NCBI RefSeq assembly: GCF_040112705.1
Contig: NZ_CP157804.1
Location: 3,590,001-3,654,000, forward strand
DNA from: Flagellimonas sp. MMG031
GTDB taxonomy: Bacteria > Bacteroidota > Bacteroidia > Flavobacteriales > Flavobacteriaceae
Direction: 5' to 3'
Length of the DNA: 64,000 nt
This document shows, piece by piece, positions 17,412 through 26,916 of the stretch (its first letter is position 1; each line of letters begins with the position of its first letter). The notes under the pieces were generated by a model. The model was not told where the DNA came from. It was given only the letters and a program-made list of their open reading frames with translations, and searched no databases. Position numbers and translations under genes: made by a program.

Positions 17412-18653
17412 CTACTCAAATTGAATGGCCTTTACCGGAGTAATTTTAGTGATGATGTAAGAGGGCACCAACAACATCAACAAGCAGAGCAACATCACTC
17501 CCAAATTCAAGAGTAAAATCGTAATCAAATCCATGTGCACAGGGATGTAATCGATATAATATTCTTCTGGGTTTGGGAATTTGAACATGCGGTACTTATC
17601 CTGCAGAAAGATGACGCCCAACCCAATCAGGTTGCCCCAAAATAGCCCAATGGCAATCAAATAGGCAGCGTTGTACAAAAACACCTTTCGGATGCTCCAG
17701 TTCGCAGATCCCAGAGCCTTAAGGATTCCGATCATTTGGGTACGTTCCAAAATCAGGACCAGCAGGGCAGTAATCATGTTGATGCCGCCTACAATAATCA
17801 TAATCCCAATAATCAGGGCAATATTGAAATCAAAAAGGCCTATCCATTCAAAAATGCGGAAATACTTGTTTTTGATATTCTGCGTATCCAAAACGGATAC
17901 CGTTTTCCCATAGATCTCATTGCTTTTTTCCTCCAACTGGTCAAAATCATCAATAAACACCTCAAAGTTTCCAATTTGATTCTCCTCCCATCGGTTCATC
18001 AATTGGATGTGACGGATATCCACAAACACATAGGTTTCATCAAATTCCTCAAAACCGCTATCATAGATGCCCACGATTTCGAACCTACGGTTGTTTGGGG
18101 GTTTGGAGGCATCGCCATCCCTCAGAAAAAAGGAAAAAAAGCTATCGCCCACCTTCAACCTCAGCCTATTGGCCATTAAACTGGATATAAGTACTTCCTC
18201 ATTCAACTTACCGCTATAATCAGGTAACCTACCGTCCACCAAATATTCCTCAAAAGTGCTCCAATCGTAATCGGTACCCACTCCTTTGGCGAGCATGCCC
18301 TCAAAAGTATCTGCAGTTCGGATGATCCCACCTTTGGTGGCCACTGCCTGCACATGCTTTACCCCTTCCACATTTTTAAACTCAGGATAGAAATCTTGGG
18401 TGATGGAAATCGGGGTCAGGGAGACTTCGGAATTATTATTATCGAAATTGGAAATTTGGATATGGCCGTTGAAGGCAGCAACTTTTTCGCGAATTTTGTT
18501 CTTGAGGCCAACACCTGTGGCGATGGCAATGAGCATCATTACCACACCGATGGCGATCGCGGCGATGGCAATTTTTATTATCGGGGCGGAAATACTAATT
18601 TTATGTTCCTTCCCTGTCACCAGGCGTTTGGCTATAAACAATTCTAAATTCAA
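17412..18653 (-). CDS. FtsX-like ABC transporter permease (LolC/E type)
   Basis: 413 residues with a TTG start; the N-terminus NLELFIAKRL is the usual start for this family in Flavobacteria, and a stop lies four codons upstream. The architecture is one N-terminal membrane helix (about 28-50), a periplasmic MacB-like domain (about 55-265), then three helices with the FtsX signature (ALLVLILERTQMIGILKALGSANWSIRKVF). It probably exports or releases outer-membrane lipoproteins together with an ATPase encoded elsewhere. Its start codon is 3 bp from that of the divergent NamZ-like gene. Confidence 0.88.
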   Translation of the reverse strand: MNLELFIAKRLVTGKEHKISISAPIIKIAIAAIAIGVVMMLIAIATGVGLKNKIREKVAAFNGHIQISNFDNNNSEVSLTPISITQDFYPEFKNVEGVKHVQAVATKGGIIRTADTFEGMLAKGVGTDYDWSTFEEYLVDGRLPDYSGKLNEEVLISSLMANRLRLKVGDSFFSFFLRDGDASKPPNNRRFEIVGIYDSGFEEFDETYVFVDIRHIQLMNRWEENQIGNFEVFIDDFDQLEEKSNEIYGKTVSVLDTQNIKNKYFRIFEWIGLFDFNIALIIGIMIIVGGINMITALLVLILERTQMIGILKALGSANWSIRKVFLYNAAYLIAIGLFWGNLIGLGVIFLQDKYRMFKFPNPEEYYIDYIPVHMDLITILLLNLGVMLLCLLMLLVPSYIITKITPVKAIQFE

Positions 18654-18656
18654 CGA

Positions 18657-19880
18657 ATGCCCATTTTATCTAAGTTCAAAAGTACAGTTTTATTGTTGTT
18701 TTTGGTGTTTTCCGCTTGCAAGGGACAACAAAAAGACACCGAGACCACCCCACTGGCCGAAACAGATGCACCAGCACCGATTGTCGTTGCCGCCAATAGG
18801 ACAGCAGCTTACCTACCCCACTTACAAGGGAAAAACGTAGGCGTGGTGGCCAATCCGACCACTGTTGTCTTCCATAAAAAAGGATACACCCATTTGGTGG
18901 ACTCCTTGCTCTCCTCCGGGATTCAAGTGAAAAAAGTCTTTGCCCCAGAACACGGATTTCGAGGTACGGCCGATGCAGGAGAGCATGTGAAAGATGGTGT
19001 GGACACCCAGACCGGGCTTCCCATTATCTCGCTTTATGGCAAAAACCGAAAACCTTCGGCCGAGCAATTAAGCGATTTGGACATTATTGTTTTTGATATT
19101 CAAGATGTGGGGGTTCGCTTTTACACTTACATTGCCACTTTGCAGTTGGTCATGGAGGCCTGCGCCGAAAACAACAAACCGATAATCGTTTTGGACCGAC
19201 CCAATCCAAACGGACACTATGTGGATGGCCCCACGATGCTAAAGGAACATACCAGCTATTTGGGCATGAACACCATTCCTTTGGTATATGGGATGACCAT
19301 GGGCGAATACGCCCAAATGCTCAACGGCGAGGGATGGTTGGAGAGTGGAAACAAAGCAGATTTGACCGTGATTCCGTTGGAGAACTACACCCATCAATCC
19401 GAGTATCAGCTCCCCATACGGCCTTCCCCCAATTTGCCCAATGATACGTCCATTAACCTATATCCGAGTTTGGGGCTATTCGAGGGCACTAATGTAAATG
19501 CTGGGCGCGGCACTGAATTTCAGTTCCAACGTTATGGCGCTTCGTTTATGGACAGTACCAAGTATGATTTTAGCTATGTCCCCGAACCCAACTTTGGGTC
19601 CAAATACCCCAAGGAGGAAGGTAAAACTTGCTATGGGCGTGATTTGTCCCATGTGCCACGAATGAGCGAAGTTTCCATGGAATGGATCATCGACGCCTAC
19701 AAGAATACCTTGGACAAATCCAAATTCTTTTTAACGGACAGATTTACTAAACACGCTGGAACACCGCTCTTACAACAACAGATTGAGCAGGGCATGACCA
19801 ATGATGAAATAAAGGCCACTTGGCAGGATGATTTGGCCCGCTTCAAGAAAATTCGGGAAAAGTATTTGATTTATGATTAA
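18657..19880 (+). CDS. DUF1343 exo-beta-N-acetylmuramidase (NamZ-like) lipoprotein
   Basis: 407 residues. The lipoprotein signal ends at C21 (LVFSAC). Residues 55-407 are the DUF1343 fold: VGVVANPTTVV, KVFAPEHGFRGTADAGE and PIISLYGKNRKPS hold the conserved motifs, and DIIVFDIQDVGVRFYTYIATL is typical. The Bacillus relative YbbC/NamZ releases MurNAc from peptidoglycan fragments, which fits cell-wall recycling at the envelope. It is back to back with the FtsX-like permease, with no room for a separate promoter between them. Confidence 0.88.
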   Translation: MPILSKFKSTVLLLFLVFSACKGQQKDTETTPLAETDAPAPIVVAANRTAAYLPHLQGKNVGVVANPTTVVFHKKGYTHLVDSLLSSGIQVKKVFAPEHGFRGTADAGEHVKDGVDTQTGLPIISLYGKNRKPSAEQLSDLDIIVFDIQDVGVRFYTYIATLQLVMEACAENNKPIIVLDRPNPNGHYVDGPTMLKEHTSYLGMNTIPLVYGMTMGEYAQMLNGEGWLESGNKADLTVIPLENYTHQSEYQLPIRPSPNLPNDTSINLYPSLGLFEGTNVNAGRGTEFQFQRYGASFMDSTKYDFSYVPEPNFGSKYPKEEGKTCYGRDLSHVPRMSEVSMEWIIDAYKNTLDKSKFFLTDRFTKHAGTPLLQQQIEQGMTNDEIKATWQDDLARFKKIREKYLIYD

Positions 19881-19956
19881 TCTTTGAAAAGTTTGAGCTG
19901 TTCGGTTATTTGTATTTGGTTGATAGGTGAAGGGGGAAAAATCAATGGCAAAAGGT

Positions 19957-19979
19957 TCTCGACTGCGCTCGAACTGACA
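19957..19979 (+). repeat. Short palindromic repeat, single half-site copy
   Basis: Contains CGCTCGAACTGACA preceded by TCTCGACTG. The same 23-bp block occurs with a few changes at 42043 (inside argS) and inverted at 45875. It lies in the 224-bp gap between the NamZ-like gene and the sterol desaturase; otherwise that gap shows nothing I can name. Confidence 0.6.
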
Positions 19980-20104
19980 ATTGGCAACTGTTAATGTTTG
20001 CTTGTTGTCTGATGTCTTTTTTATTGAATCTCGACTTTGACTTTTGGAGGATTTGGTTATTTGTTAATGGTTAACTTCTTAATGCCCACTTATTTTAAGA
20101 CACC

Positions 20105-20935
20105 TTATCCCTCCGTTGTAGGCCTTCTATATTTATGAAAAGGTTGTTTTAGCAGTCCTTTGATGCTACTGTTTTCTTTTTCATCAGGAAACGTATCGAC
20201 TCCATAAACGATATTTTTGGGGTCCATGGACATATAAGTACCGAACAATCGGTCCCAAATGGAGAAAATATTCCCGTAATTGGAATCGGTATAGGGCAAT
20301 TGATAATGGTGATGCACTTTGTGCATGTCCGGGCTCACGATAATCCAACTTAGCGCGTTGTCCACCTTTCTCGGCAAACGGATATTGGCATGGTTGAATT
20401 GTGAAAACACCACCGACAAACTCTGGTACAGCATGATGATGCCAATAGGCGCACCAACTATGATAACCCCTACCAAGGTAAAGAAATAACGAATCAAACT
20501 TTCCAATGGATGGTGGCGGTTGGCCGTTGTGGTATCCACATTATGGTCGGAATGATGTACCAAATGGACCATCCAAAGGGGTTTTACCTTGTGCTCTACC
20601 CAATGTGCTGTGTAAGCCCCTATCAAATCCAAAAACATGACCCCTAGTACCACATAAAGCCAAAGTGGCATCTCCGGCAGCCAATTGATAATACCAAAAT
20701 CGTTGGCAACCGCCCAATCCGATGACTTGAGCAGCAAGAACGCCAGCGGAAAGTTCACGATGATCGTGGTCATTGTAAAAAAGAAATTGGGAACCGAATG
20801 CCTCCATTTTTTGTAGGGCACGTTGAACAAGGGTACAATTCCTTCCAAAATCCAGAAAAAAGTTATTCCTCCCACCAAGATCAAACTACGGTGCCAGGAA
20901 GGAATGGTCTCGAAATATGAAATAAGCTGCTCCAT
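20105..20935 (-). CDS. Sterol desaturase / fatty acid hydroxylase family protein
   Basis: 276 residues, integral membrane. Several hydrophobic helices flank the eight-histidine di-iron motif: HWVEH, HLVHHSDHN and, near the C-terminus, HKVHHH. Members insert or hydroxylate carbon-carbon bonds of lipids; some Bacteroidota relatives act on carotenoids. No lipid or carotenoid gene is adjacent, so the substrate is open. Confidence 0.9.
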   Translation of the reverse strand: MEQLISYFETIPSWHRSLILVGGITFFWILEGIVPLFNVPYKKWRHSVPNFFFTMTTIIVNFPLAFLLLKSSDWAVANDFGIINWLPEMPLWLYVVLGVMFLDLIGAYTAHWVEHKVKPLWMVHLVHHSDHNVDTTTANRHHPLESLIRYFFTLVGVIIVGAPIGIIMLYQSLSVVFSQFNHANIRLPRKVDNALSWIIVSPDMHKVHHHYQLPYTDSNYGNIFSIWDRLFGTYMSMDPKNIVYGVDTFPDEKENSSIKGLLKQPFHKYRRPTTEG

Positions 20936-20956
20936 ATTCCCAAATATAATAAATCG

Positions 20957-21451
20957 TCAAAATTTTATTGCCTTTTTCATTTCCTCCACGATGTTAAAGG
21001 CCGCTGGGCAGATTGCTACATTCTTTAAGGTGAGATTGGAGATTTGCTGGAACTTTTTTCTATCCGTATGTGGAAACTCTCTGCAGGCCTTGGGGCGAAC
21101 ATCGTAAATGGAACAGTAATTGTCCTCGCCCAAAAATGTACAGGGCACAGACTGAAGCACGTAGTCATTCTCCTCATCGACTCGTAAAAAGGCATCGATA
21201 AATTGGGAAGGCTTCATCCTAAAATGTTTGGCAATGCGTTCAATATCCGCGTTGGTGAACAAGGGGCCTGTGGTCTTGCAACAATTGGCACAAGAAAGAC
21301 AGTCCGTTCGCTCGAATTCGGCATCATGCAGTTGTTGCATAGTGTAGTCCAAATCCTTGGGAGGGCGTTTTTTTAACTTGGCAAAGAATTTTTTATTCTC
21401 GGAATGCTTTTCCCTAGCTTTTTGGGGCAATTCCCGGAGTTGTTCATCCAT
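20957..21451 (-). CDS. YkgJ family cysteine-cluster protein
   Basis: 164 residues from the ATG at 21451; a TTG three codons upstream is less likely. CLSCANCCKTTGP is the CxxCxxCC cluster near residue 60, and further cysteines follow at CTFLGEDNYCSIYDVRPKAC, as in the YkgJ/UPF0153 family of probable Zn/Fe-S proteins. The function is unknown. It lies 21 bp before the sterol desaturase on the same strand, so the two may be co-transcribed. Confidence 0.9.
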   Translation of the reverse strand: MDEQLRELPQKAREKHSENKKFFAKLKKRPPKDLDYTMQQLHDAEFERTDCLSCANCCKTTGPLFTNADIERIAKHFRMKPSQFIDAFLRVDEENDYVLQSVPCTFLGEDNYCSIYDVRPKACREFPHTDRKKFQQISNLTLKNVAICPAAFNIVEEMKKAIKF

Positions 21452-21522
21452 AATGCACAAACTTATCCATTTTAAACCTTTCTATCCAATTAAAGTCACA
21501 CCTTTGCAAAAACATTCCCCAT

Positions 21523-22233
21523 ATGGCCGACATTTTTGGAAAGGCATTGCAGGATTATCAAAAAGGGCAATACACCGAGGATATCAAAACCTACTCCTCT
21601 TTGGATGAGGAGGACGTCATCCCTTTGCCCTATTTGTTCCGAACATTTAATGAAATGCCCCAAATTGAGCAAAAAGCGTTGCAATTGGCACGCGGAAAAG
21701 TGTTGGATGTAGGGGCGGGTGCAGGAAGTCATTCACTCTACCTACAGAACAAAGGATTGGAGGTAACTGCTTTGGATGGTTCCAAAGGCTGTATCGAAGT
21801 CTGCCAAGCACGTGGGGTAGAATCAACCATATGCAGTCCTATTTTGGATTATTCCGAAGAAAGATATGACACCCTCCTTTTACTGATGAACGGTATAGGA
21901 TTGGCGGGCCAACTCAAAAATTTGAGTGGCTTTTTTCAGCATTTGGCCTCATTATTGCGGCCTAATGGTCAAATATTACTGGACTCCAGCGATATCATTT
22001 ACATGTTTGAACAGGATGAAGATGGTGGCTATTGGATTCCCAATGATGGGACTTATTATGGTGAAGTCCAATTTGAAATGGAATATAAGGGGCAAAAAAG
22101 TGAACCTTTTGATTGGGTTTACGTAGATTTTGATACCTTGCAAAACGCCTGCGAGTCAAATGGTTTCAATTGCGAGCTTGTAATTTCCGGCGAGCATTTC
22201 GACTATTTAGCAAAGCTGACCTTAAAAACATAA
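21523..22233 (+). CDS. Class I SAM-dependent methyltransferase
   Basis: 236 residues. VLDVGAGAGSHSLYL at about 64-78 is the glycine-rich SAM-binding loop (motif I), VTALDGSKGCIEVC is motif II with its acidic residue, and LLLLMNGIGLAG is the following strand. The substrate cannot be told from the sequence. It is divergent from the YkgJ gene across 71 bp. The next gene starts 41 bp downstream. Confidence 0.88.
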   Translation: MADIFGKALQDYQKGQYTEDIKTYSSLDEEDVIPLPYLFRTFNEMPQIEQKALQLARGKVLDVGAGAGSHSLYLQNKGLEVTALDGSKGCIEVCQARGVESTICSPILDYSEERYDTLLLLMNGIGLAGQLKNLSGFFQHLASLLRPNGQILLDSSDIIYMFEQDEDGGYWIPNDGTYYGEVQFEMEYKGQKSEPFDWVYVDFDTLQNACESNGFNCELVISGEHFDYLAKLTLKT

Positions 22234-22274
22234 TAGATTCCGGCAAGGAACGTTTTTTGTTTATACTGATTGCT

Positions 22275-23096
22275 ATGAAAAAAATTGCGCTATACACTTT
22301 GTTTGGCCTTGGGTTACTTATGGGTTGCTCCAAGGATTCGACCCCGACATCCACGGATTCCAACGCCAATCTTAGGGCGGGAAACCTGTTATCCACAGGT
22401 GCTTCGGCCAGGGACTTACTTTCCAACGACGTTTACGATAAACTTTTGATCGAAATTGATTACGTAACCGGGTTCGCCCCAACCGCAGAGGCTATCGCCA
22501 ATTTTGAAGAATTTTTAAGGCATCACACCTTTAAGGAAGATATTGAATTTATTTATACCTCATTAGCTTCTCCCAATGAACAAAGCCTGACCCTGGATGA
22601 GGTGGTAGAGCTGGAAAGGGAGAATAGGGACGAATACAACAGCGGGTCTACCATTACCGTACACATTTATTTTGCCGATGCACCTGCCGAAACCGATGAC
22701 GAAGAAAACAATCTAGTGACCCTTGGTGCGGTGTACCGGAACACCTCCATGGTCGTTTATGAATCCACCATCCAAGAGATTGCCAATAGCAGTACAGCTG
22801 TCAGCACCGAAGATGTGGAAACAGCGACTTTGATACATGAATTCGGGCATTTGTTCGGCTTGGTGAACCTTTCTACACAGTCGGTGAACGACCACGAAGA
22901 GACCACCGTTAATGAGGAAGGTATGGAAGAAGGCAATAACCATTGTAATGTTGATGGCTGTTTGATGCGTTCCGAACTGGAATTTGGTTCTTCTTTATTG
23001 AAGCAAATGGAAAGCAATGCGTCCAAAGGACTGGCTACCATTCCCAACTTGGATGCTGAATGCATTTTGGACCTTCAGAAATACGGAGGACGTTAA
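22275..23096 (+). CDS. Lipoprotein zinc metalloprotease (HEFGH type)
   Basis: 273 residues from the ATG at 22275; longer in-frame starts run into the methyltransferase gene and would bury the signal. The lipobox is LLMGC with C18. ATLIHEFGHLFGLVN around residue 190 is an extended HExxHxxGxxN zinc motif like that of metzincins, with N or D in place of the third His. NVDGCLMRSELEFGS may be the Met-turn region. It is probably a surface or periplasmic protease; the substrate is unknown. Confidence 0.85.
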   Translation: MKKIALYTLFGLGLLMGCSKDSTPTSTDSNANLRAGNLLSTGASARDLLSNDVYDKLLIEIDYVTGFAPTAEAIANFEEFLRHHTFKEDIEFIYTSLASPNEQSLTLDEVVELERENRDEYNSGSTITVHIYFADAPAETDDEENNLVTLGAVYRNTSMVVYESTIQEIANSSTAVSTEDVETATLIHEFGHLFGLVNLSTQSVNDHEETTVNEEGMEEGNNHCNVDGCLMRSELEFGSSLLKQMESNASKGLATIPNLDAECILDLQKYGGR

Positions 23097-23106
23097 TCTT
23101 GAACTT

Positions 23107-23739
23107 TTAAGGGATGTTCAAGTATTTGTGGGTCTGCAAGGACACTTTCCATTTAGGATGTTTCATGACATAATCCACAATAAGCGGCATAATTTTGTCC
23201 CGCACGCTCCATTCGGGTTGTAGATACAGGATGCAATCCTCACTCACTTGTGCAGCTTGTTCTTCGGCAAAGATAAAATCGTGCTTGTTATAAACGATTA
23301 CCTTGAGTTCATGGGCTTTTTTGTGGATGTCGCCCACTGGTAATTTGTTCTTTTTCGGGGACAAGCAAATCCAATCCCAAACCCCGGTCAACGGATAAGC
23401 ACCAGAGGTTTCGATATGGATGTTCATGTTCTTGGCCTTCAATCCTTCTGTTAGCGGTCCCATATCCCAAGTGAGCGGTTCCCCGCCGGTAATCACTATG
23501 GTATTGGAATACTTTTCGGCATTGGCCACAATGCTATCAATATGCGTTGGTGGATGGGTTTCGGCGTTCCAACTTTCTTTTACGTCGCACCAATGGCATC
23601 CTACATCACAGCCACCTACCCTTATAAAATAAGCGGCTGCTCCTTTGTGGAAGCCCTCTCCTTGAATGGTGTAAAACTCTTCCATCAAAGGCAGCATGAG
23701 GCCCTTTTCTACCAAATCCATCACGTTTTCTTCAACCAT
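23107..23739 (-). CDS. queE: 7-carboxy-7-deazaguanine synthase
   Basis: 210 residues, a radical SAM enzyme. The Cys cluster GGCDVGCHWCDVK around residue 45 binds the 4Fe-4S, and VITGGEPL is the conserved SAM-side GGE motif. It converts CPH4 to 7-carboxy-7-deazaguanine in queuosine precursor synthesis. The start MVEENVMDL at 23739 is followed by the standard PLMEEFYTIQGEG. No other queuosine gene is in the window. Confidence 0.93.
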   Translation of the reverse strand: MVEENVMDLVEKGLMLPLMEEFYTIQGEGFHKGAAAYFIRVGGCDVGCHWCDVKESWNAETHPPTHIDSIVANAEKYSNTIVITGGEPLTWDMGPLTEGLKAKNMNIHIETSGAYPLTGVWDWICLSPKKNKLPVGDIHKKAHELKVIVYNKHDFIFAEEQAAQVSEDCILYLQPEWSVRDKIMPLIVDYVMKHPKWKVSLQTHKYLNIP

Positions 23740-23786
23740 GGTGCAAAGATACTACGAAGAAATTGTATGATCGTGAAACTTGGCAA

Positions 23787-26309
23787 TTATTGCTTCAAGG
23801 TAAAGTGTCCCTTTTTAAGATGCACCTTGCCATTTACATCCCTAAGTTCCAATGCATACCAATAATCGGATGGGGGCATTGGTTGACCATCAAAAAAGCC
23901 GTTCCAGCCAGCCACCAAAGGGTTGGTTTGGGCGAGCAATCGACCATAGCGATCAAACACATAAAAAGTGCCTTGCTCATAAAATGCCGAGGTGACCCCT
24001 AAAATTTTCACCGTATCGTTGATGCCATCATTATTTGGGGTCAGGAATTTGGAGACACCAATAACACCAACGCTGATTTCATCCATGCCACAACCGTTCA
24101 AATCCATGGCATATAAGGTATGGAGCCCGGGGGTTACATTGGTGAAAACACCTTCCTCTTGCACATTGTTAGGGTCATCCAAGGCAAAAACATATTCCCC
24201 AATACCCAATTGTCCTTCCTGATGATTCACAATTATGGTTCCCGTTTCACCGTCATCCTCAACTTGAATAAATTGAGGTGACAAGGAAGGAGGTCCAGAT
24301 TCGGTCACTTGAAACGATTGCCGCTCTCCCACACAACCTGATTCCGAGGTGGCGATAACACTATACATTCCTTGTTTTGAAATACGTATCCTCGCTGTTG
24401 TTCCGACCACCTGACCTGCTTCATTGAACCACTCGTACGTGTAATCGCCGTTGGCAGCAAATGGTTCCACCAATACGCTCTCTCCGGTACAATAGATATA
24501 GTCGTCCTCCACAGAAAAGGACGGAATGGGATTTACGCGGAGCACTACGTTTGGACCCACGCCAAAGCAAGTCCCCGAAGTATTGTCCTCTACCCTTACA
24601 AAGAGTGTTTCGGCAAAAGTTGTGGCATTGGTATAATTATCACTTTGAGAAATCGCATTCCTGCTGAGGTAAGCATCATACTCACTGACATAAAACGAGA
24701 CGGACAGATTTTGATTTGTGGGAAACTCCGAAAGAATGGCATCACTAGCCTCTTGCAAGTCAAAGGAGGCGATACCGTCCATTGCTCCTTCATCACATTT
24801 TTCTTGTTCAAATACGTAATTCGCAGGCAAAGAGGTAGTACTTTCCTCCAAAAATATCCTTCCGACCGAATAACAGAAATCGCCTGTCCCCTCCACCCGA
24901 AAAAACACCTCATTAGCAGTGGAAATACTAAACATTTCGTCATCCAAAGGGTTGGTGTTGTTTTCTGCATCATTTTCCGAAAGATGGAATGTTATGGTAT
25001 AATTATCGGAATTCGCGATTATCAAGCTGTTGTATTGTGGCAGATTGAAAAATACATCTTGTCCGGAACCACAATTGGCCACCGTAAAATCACTGTTCAC
25101 CTGTGGTTTAATTTGCACCTGGGCATCAACTGGAATACGTTCGCCGTTGAGGCATCCATCGTATGAAGCTATCGCATAAAACGTGGTGCTGGAAGTTATG
25201 TCGGCAGTAAAAATATTGCCTGTGGCCACAGGGTTGCCACCTGTTGGCTCATCAAACCAAACTACCTCTCCCAAAGTTGGCTCTGCGCTCAGCGTTATGG
25301 TTCCGGCACCGCAAATAACCGCAGGGTTCGTAGTGAAGATTTTTGGAGTAGTTATTTTGGTACTTGCCGAAAGTGTTAACGTCGGATCTCCGGGCATCCC
25401 ACCATATTCCACGATATATCCCTTAGGTTGATAATCGCCAGTGGGATCACCGGTTGTGGACAAATCGTTCCACGACCCTGTGATTCCAACTCCCGGAGCG
25501 GTGATATGCGCGTAGTCCTCATCGTTAAGATTGTTAGGTTCATTGGTGTTCCAAAAGGCAAAATTTGGAGAAGTGCCATTAGCATCTCCGTTCCAAAAAA
25601 CAGTTCCTGCCTCTGGCCCGGTGGCCCATCTCCAAACCCCTTCGTTCACACTGTCCGTTCCGCCAATCCAACCTGTTCCAGATGCCTGCTCTCCCGTAAG
25701 TTGGGCCTCCGCATCGGAGGTAATAGTGGCCAAATAGCCTTGGAGTCCAAAAAAGCTCCTATTTTCTGCCGCTGCCCTAGCATCGTCCCATCGTATACCA
25801 AAGGCTTCAATGTATTCATAATAATGCCCCGTTTCGGGCAAATAGTTGGCACTACCTATCGTAAATGAAAAGAACTTTTCTTCGGTTGGCGATGTGGAAC
25901 TGCTCTCGAAAACTACATCGCTTACCGCGGCAATTAAATCCACATAGGCAACTGCACCCCCTGATACCCCGGCAAGTGTGAGCTTTCCTTCCTGACTGTT
26001 CCATGTTGCTGCCACATTTGGATGATTGTTTTCCAAACGTAAGGTATCCAATCCTCGTTCATAGCCCGTTGATATCTGAATATAAAAAGCGTCTATTTCC
26101 GTATCGTCCGGATCTGTAATTGTGAATGCAGTCGCAACCGGAATTGAAGTCAGCGGACAATAAATTTGGTCACCCGTTGCATTTACCTCAGGGGCCACAT
26201 TGGTCTGGGAGCACAGCACATATGGAACAAAACATAGGAAACAGATGAAAAGACCTAGCTCTCTTTTGGTTTCCTTAGAGATATGTTTTAAAAAATAGCG
26301 TTCCAGCAT
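23787..26309 (-). CDS. T9SS type B exported protein with C-type lectin-like domain
   Basis: 840 residues. The signal peptide ends near residue 35 (FVPYVLCSQ). Residues about 165-305 form a C-type lectin fold (HYYEYIEAFGIRWDDARAAAENRSFFGLQGYLATITSDAE, WIGGTDSVNEGVWRW, FWNTNEPNN, DYAHI). Ig-like repeats follow, rich in conserved Cys/Gly motifs such as EVVWFDEPTGGNPVATG. The C-terminus (about 755-840) is the gliding-motility/CHU_C sorting domain: FLTPNNDGINDTVKI, FDRYGRLLAQ, GWNGFFDGQPMPPSDYWYALEL. It is exported by the type IX system and probably binds surface glycans. Confidence 0.92.
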   Translation of the reverse strand: MLERYFLKHISKETKRELGLFICFLCFVPYVLCSQTNVAPEVNATGDQIYCPLTSIPVATAFTITDPDDTEIDAFYIQISTGYERGLDTLRLENNHPNVAATWNSQEGKLTLAGVSGGAVAYVDLIAAVSDVVFESSSTSPTEEKFFSFTIGSANYLPETGHYYEYIEAFGIRWDDARAAAENRSFFGLQGYLATITSDAEAQLTGEQASGTGWIGGTDSVNEGVWRWATGPEAGTVFWNGDANGTSPNFAFWNTNEPNNLNDEDYAHITAPGVGITGSWNDLSTTGDPTGDYQPKGYIVEYGGMPGDPTLTLSASTKITTPKIFTTNPAVICGAGTITLSAEPTLGEVVWFDEPTGGNPVATGNIFTADITSSTTFYAIASYDGCLNGERIPVDAQVQIKPQVNSDFTVANCGSGQDVFFNLPQYNSLIIANSDNYTITFHLSENDAENNTNPLDDEMFSISTANEVFFRVEGTGDFCYSVGRIFLEESTTSLPANYVFEQEKCDEGAMDGIASFDLQEASDAILSEFPTNQNLSVSFYVSEYDAYLSRNAISQSDNYTNATTFAETLFVRVEDNTSGTCFGVGPNVVLRVNPIPSFSVEDDYIYCTGESVLVEPFAANGDYTYEWFNEAGQVVGTTARIRISKQGMYSVIATSESGCVGERQSFQVTESGPPSLSPQFIQVEDDGETGTIIVNHQEGQLGIGEYVFALDDPNNVQEEGVFTNVTPGLHTLYAMDLNGCGMDEISVGVIGVSKFLTPNNDGINDTVKILGVTSAFYEQGTFYVFDRYGRLLAQTNPLVAGWNGFFDGQPMPPSDYWYALELRDVNGKVHLKKGHFTLKQ

Positions 26310-26407
26310 TCCTTAATTTCTGAATCCATGAAGATATTTACAGTTTAAGGAATGGCTTCAATTTTAAAGCCGATTGCCCCATATCTTCGATAAATCAATG
26401 GTACCAC

Positions 26408-26860
26408 TTATTTTACGGCAATCACATCAATTTCGATTTGCCCATTGGCAGCAATGTCCTTTGCGGCAAAGGTGGTCCGGGCCGGTTTTCGGGTGAAGTA
26501 TTGGGTATAAATTTCATTGAAGGCCGAAAAATCTTCGATATTCGCTAAAATGACCGTGCATTTTACCACGTTGTCCAAGGTCATACCATGCTGGGCCAAG
26601 ACCTCCGAAATATTTTGAATCGCCTGTTGGGTCTCCGCCTGAATCCCTCCGGAAACCAAAGTACGTGTGCTGTGGTCCATACCTATTTGTCCGGCCAAAA
26701 AATACAGGTTTCCTGCCTGCACCACATCGCTAAAAGGAGCACTTTGCTTTTTGGGCTCGTGTGATGGGTGAAAAATCAATTCAGTATCTTCTTGTGCACA
26801 AGCGGTTGAGAAAGAGCCTCCCAACAGAAAAATCAAAATAACATATCGAAAAGGTTTCAT
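26408..26860 (-). CDS. RidA family protein with signal peptide
   Basis: 150 residues. A hydrophobic N-terminus (VILIFLLGGSFSTACAQ) precedes a complete YjgF/YER057c/UK114 domain: QAGNLYFLAGQIGMD, QTQQAIQNISEVLAQHGMTLDNVVKCTVIL and the closing ARTTFAAKDIAANGQIEIDVIAV. The Arg of PARTTF is the conserved imine-binding residue. Export to the periplasm is unusual for a RidA, which hydrolyses reactive enamines in the cytoplasm, so the periplasmic substrate is unknown. Confidence 0.88.
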   Translation of the reverse strand: MKPFRYVILIFLLGGSFSTACAQEDTELIFHPSHEPKKQSAPFSDVVQAGNLYFLAGQIGMDHSTRTLVSGGIQAETQQAIQNISEVLAQHGMTLDNVVKCTVILANIEDFSAFNEIYTQYFTRKPARTTFAAKDIAANGQIEIDVIAVK

Positions 26861-26916
26861 AATCCAGTTTTTAGTTTTGCTTAAAATTACCCTATTTTTA
26901 TCGGAAATTGAACAGC

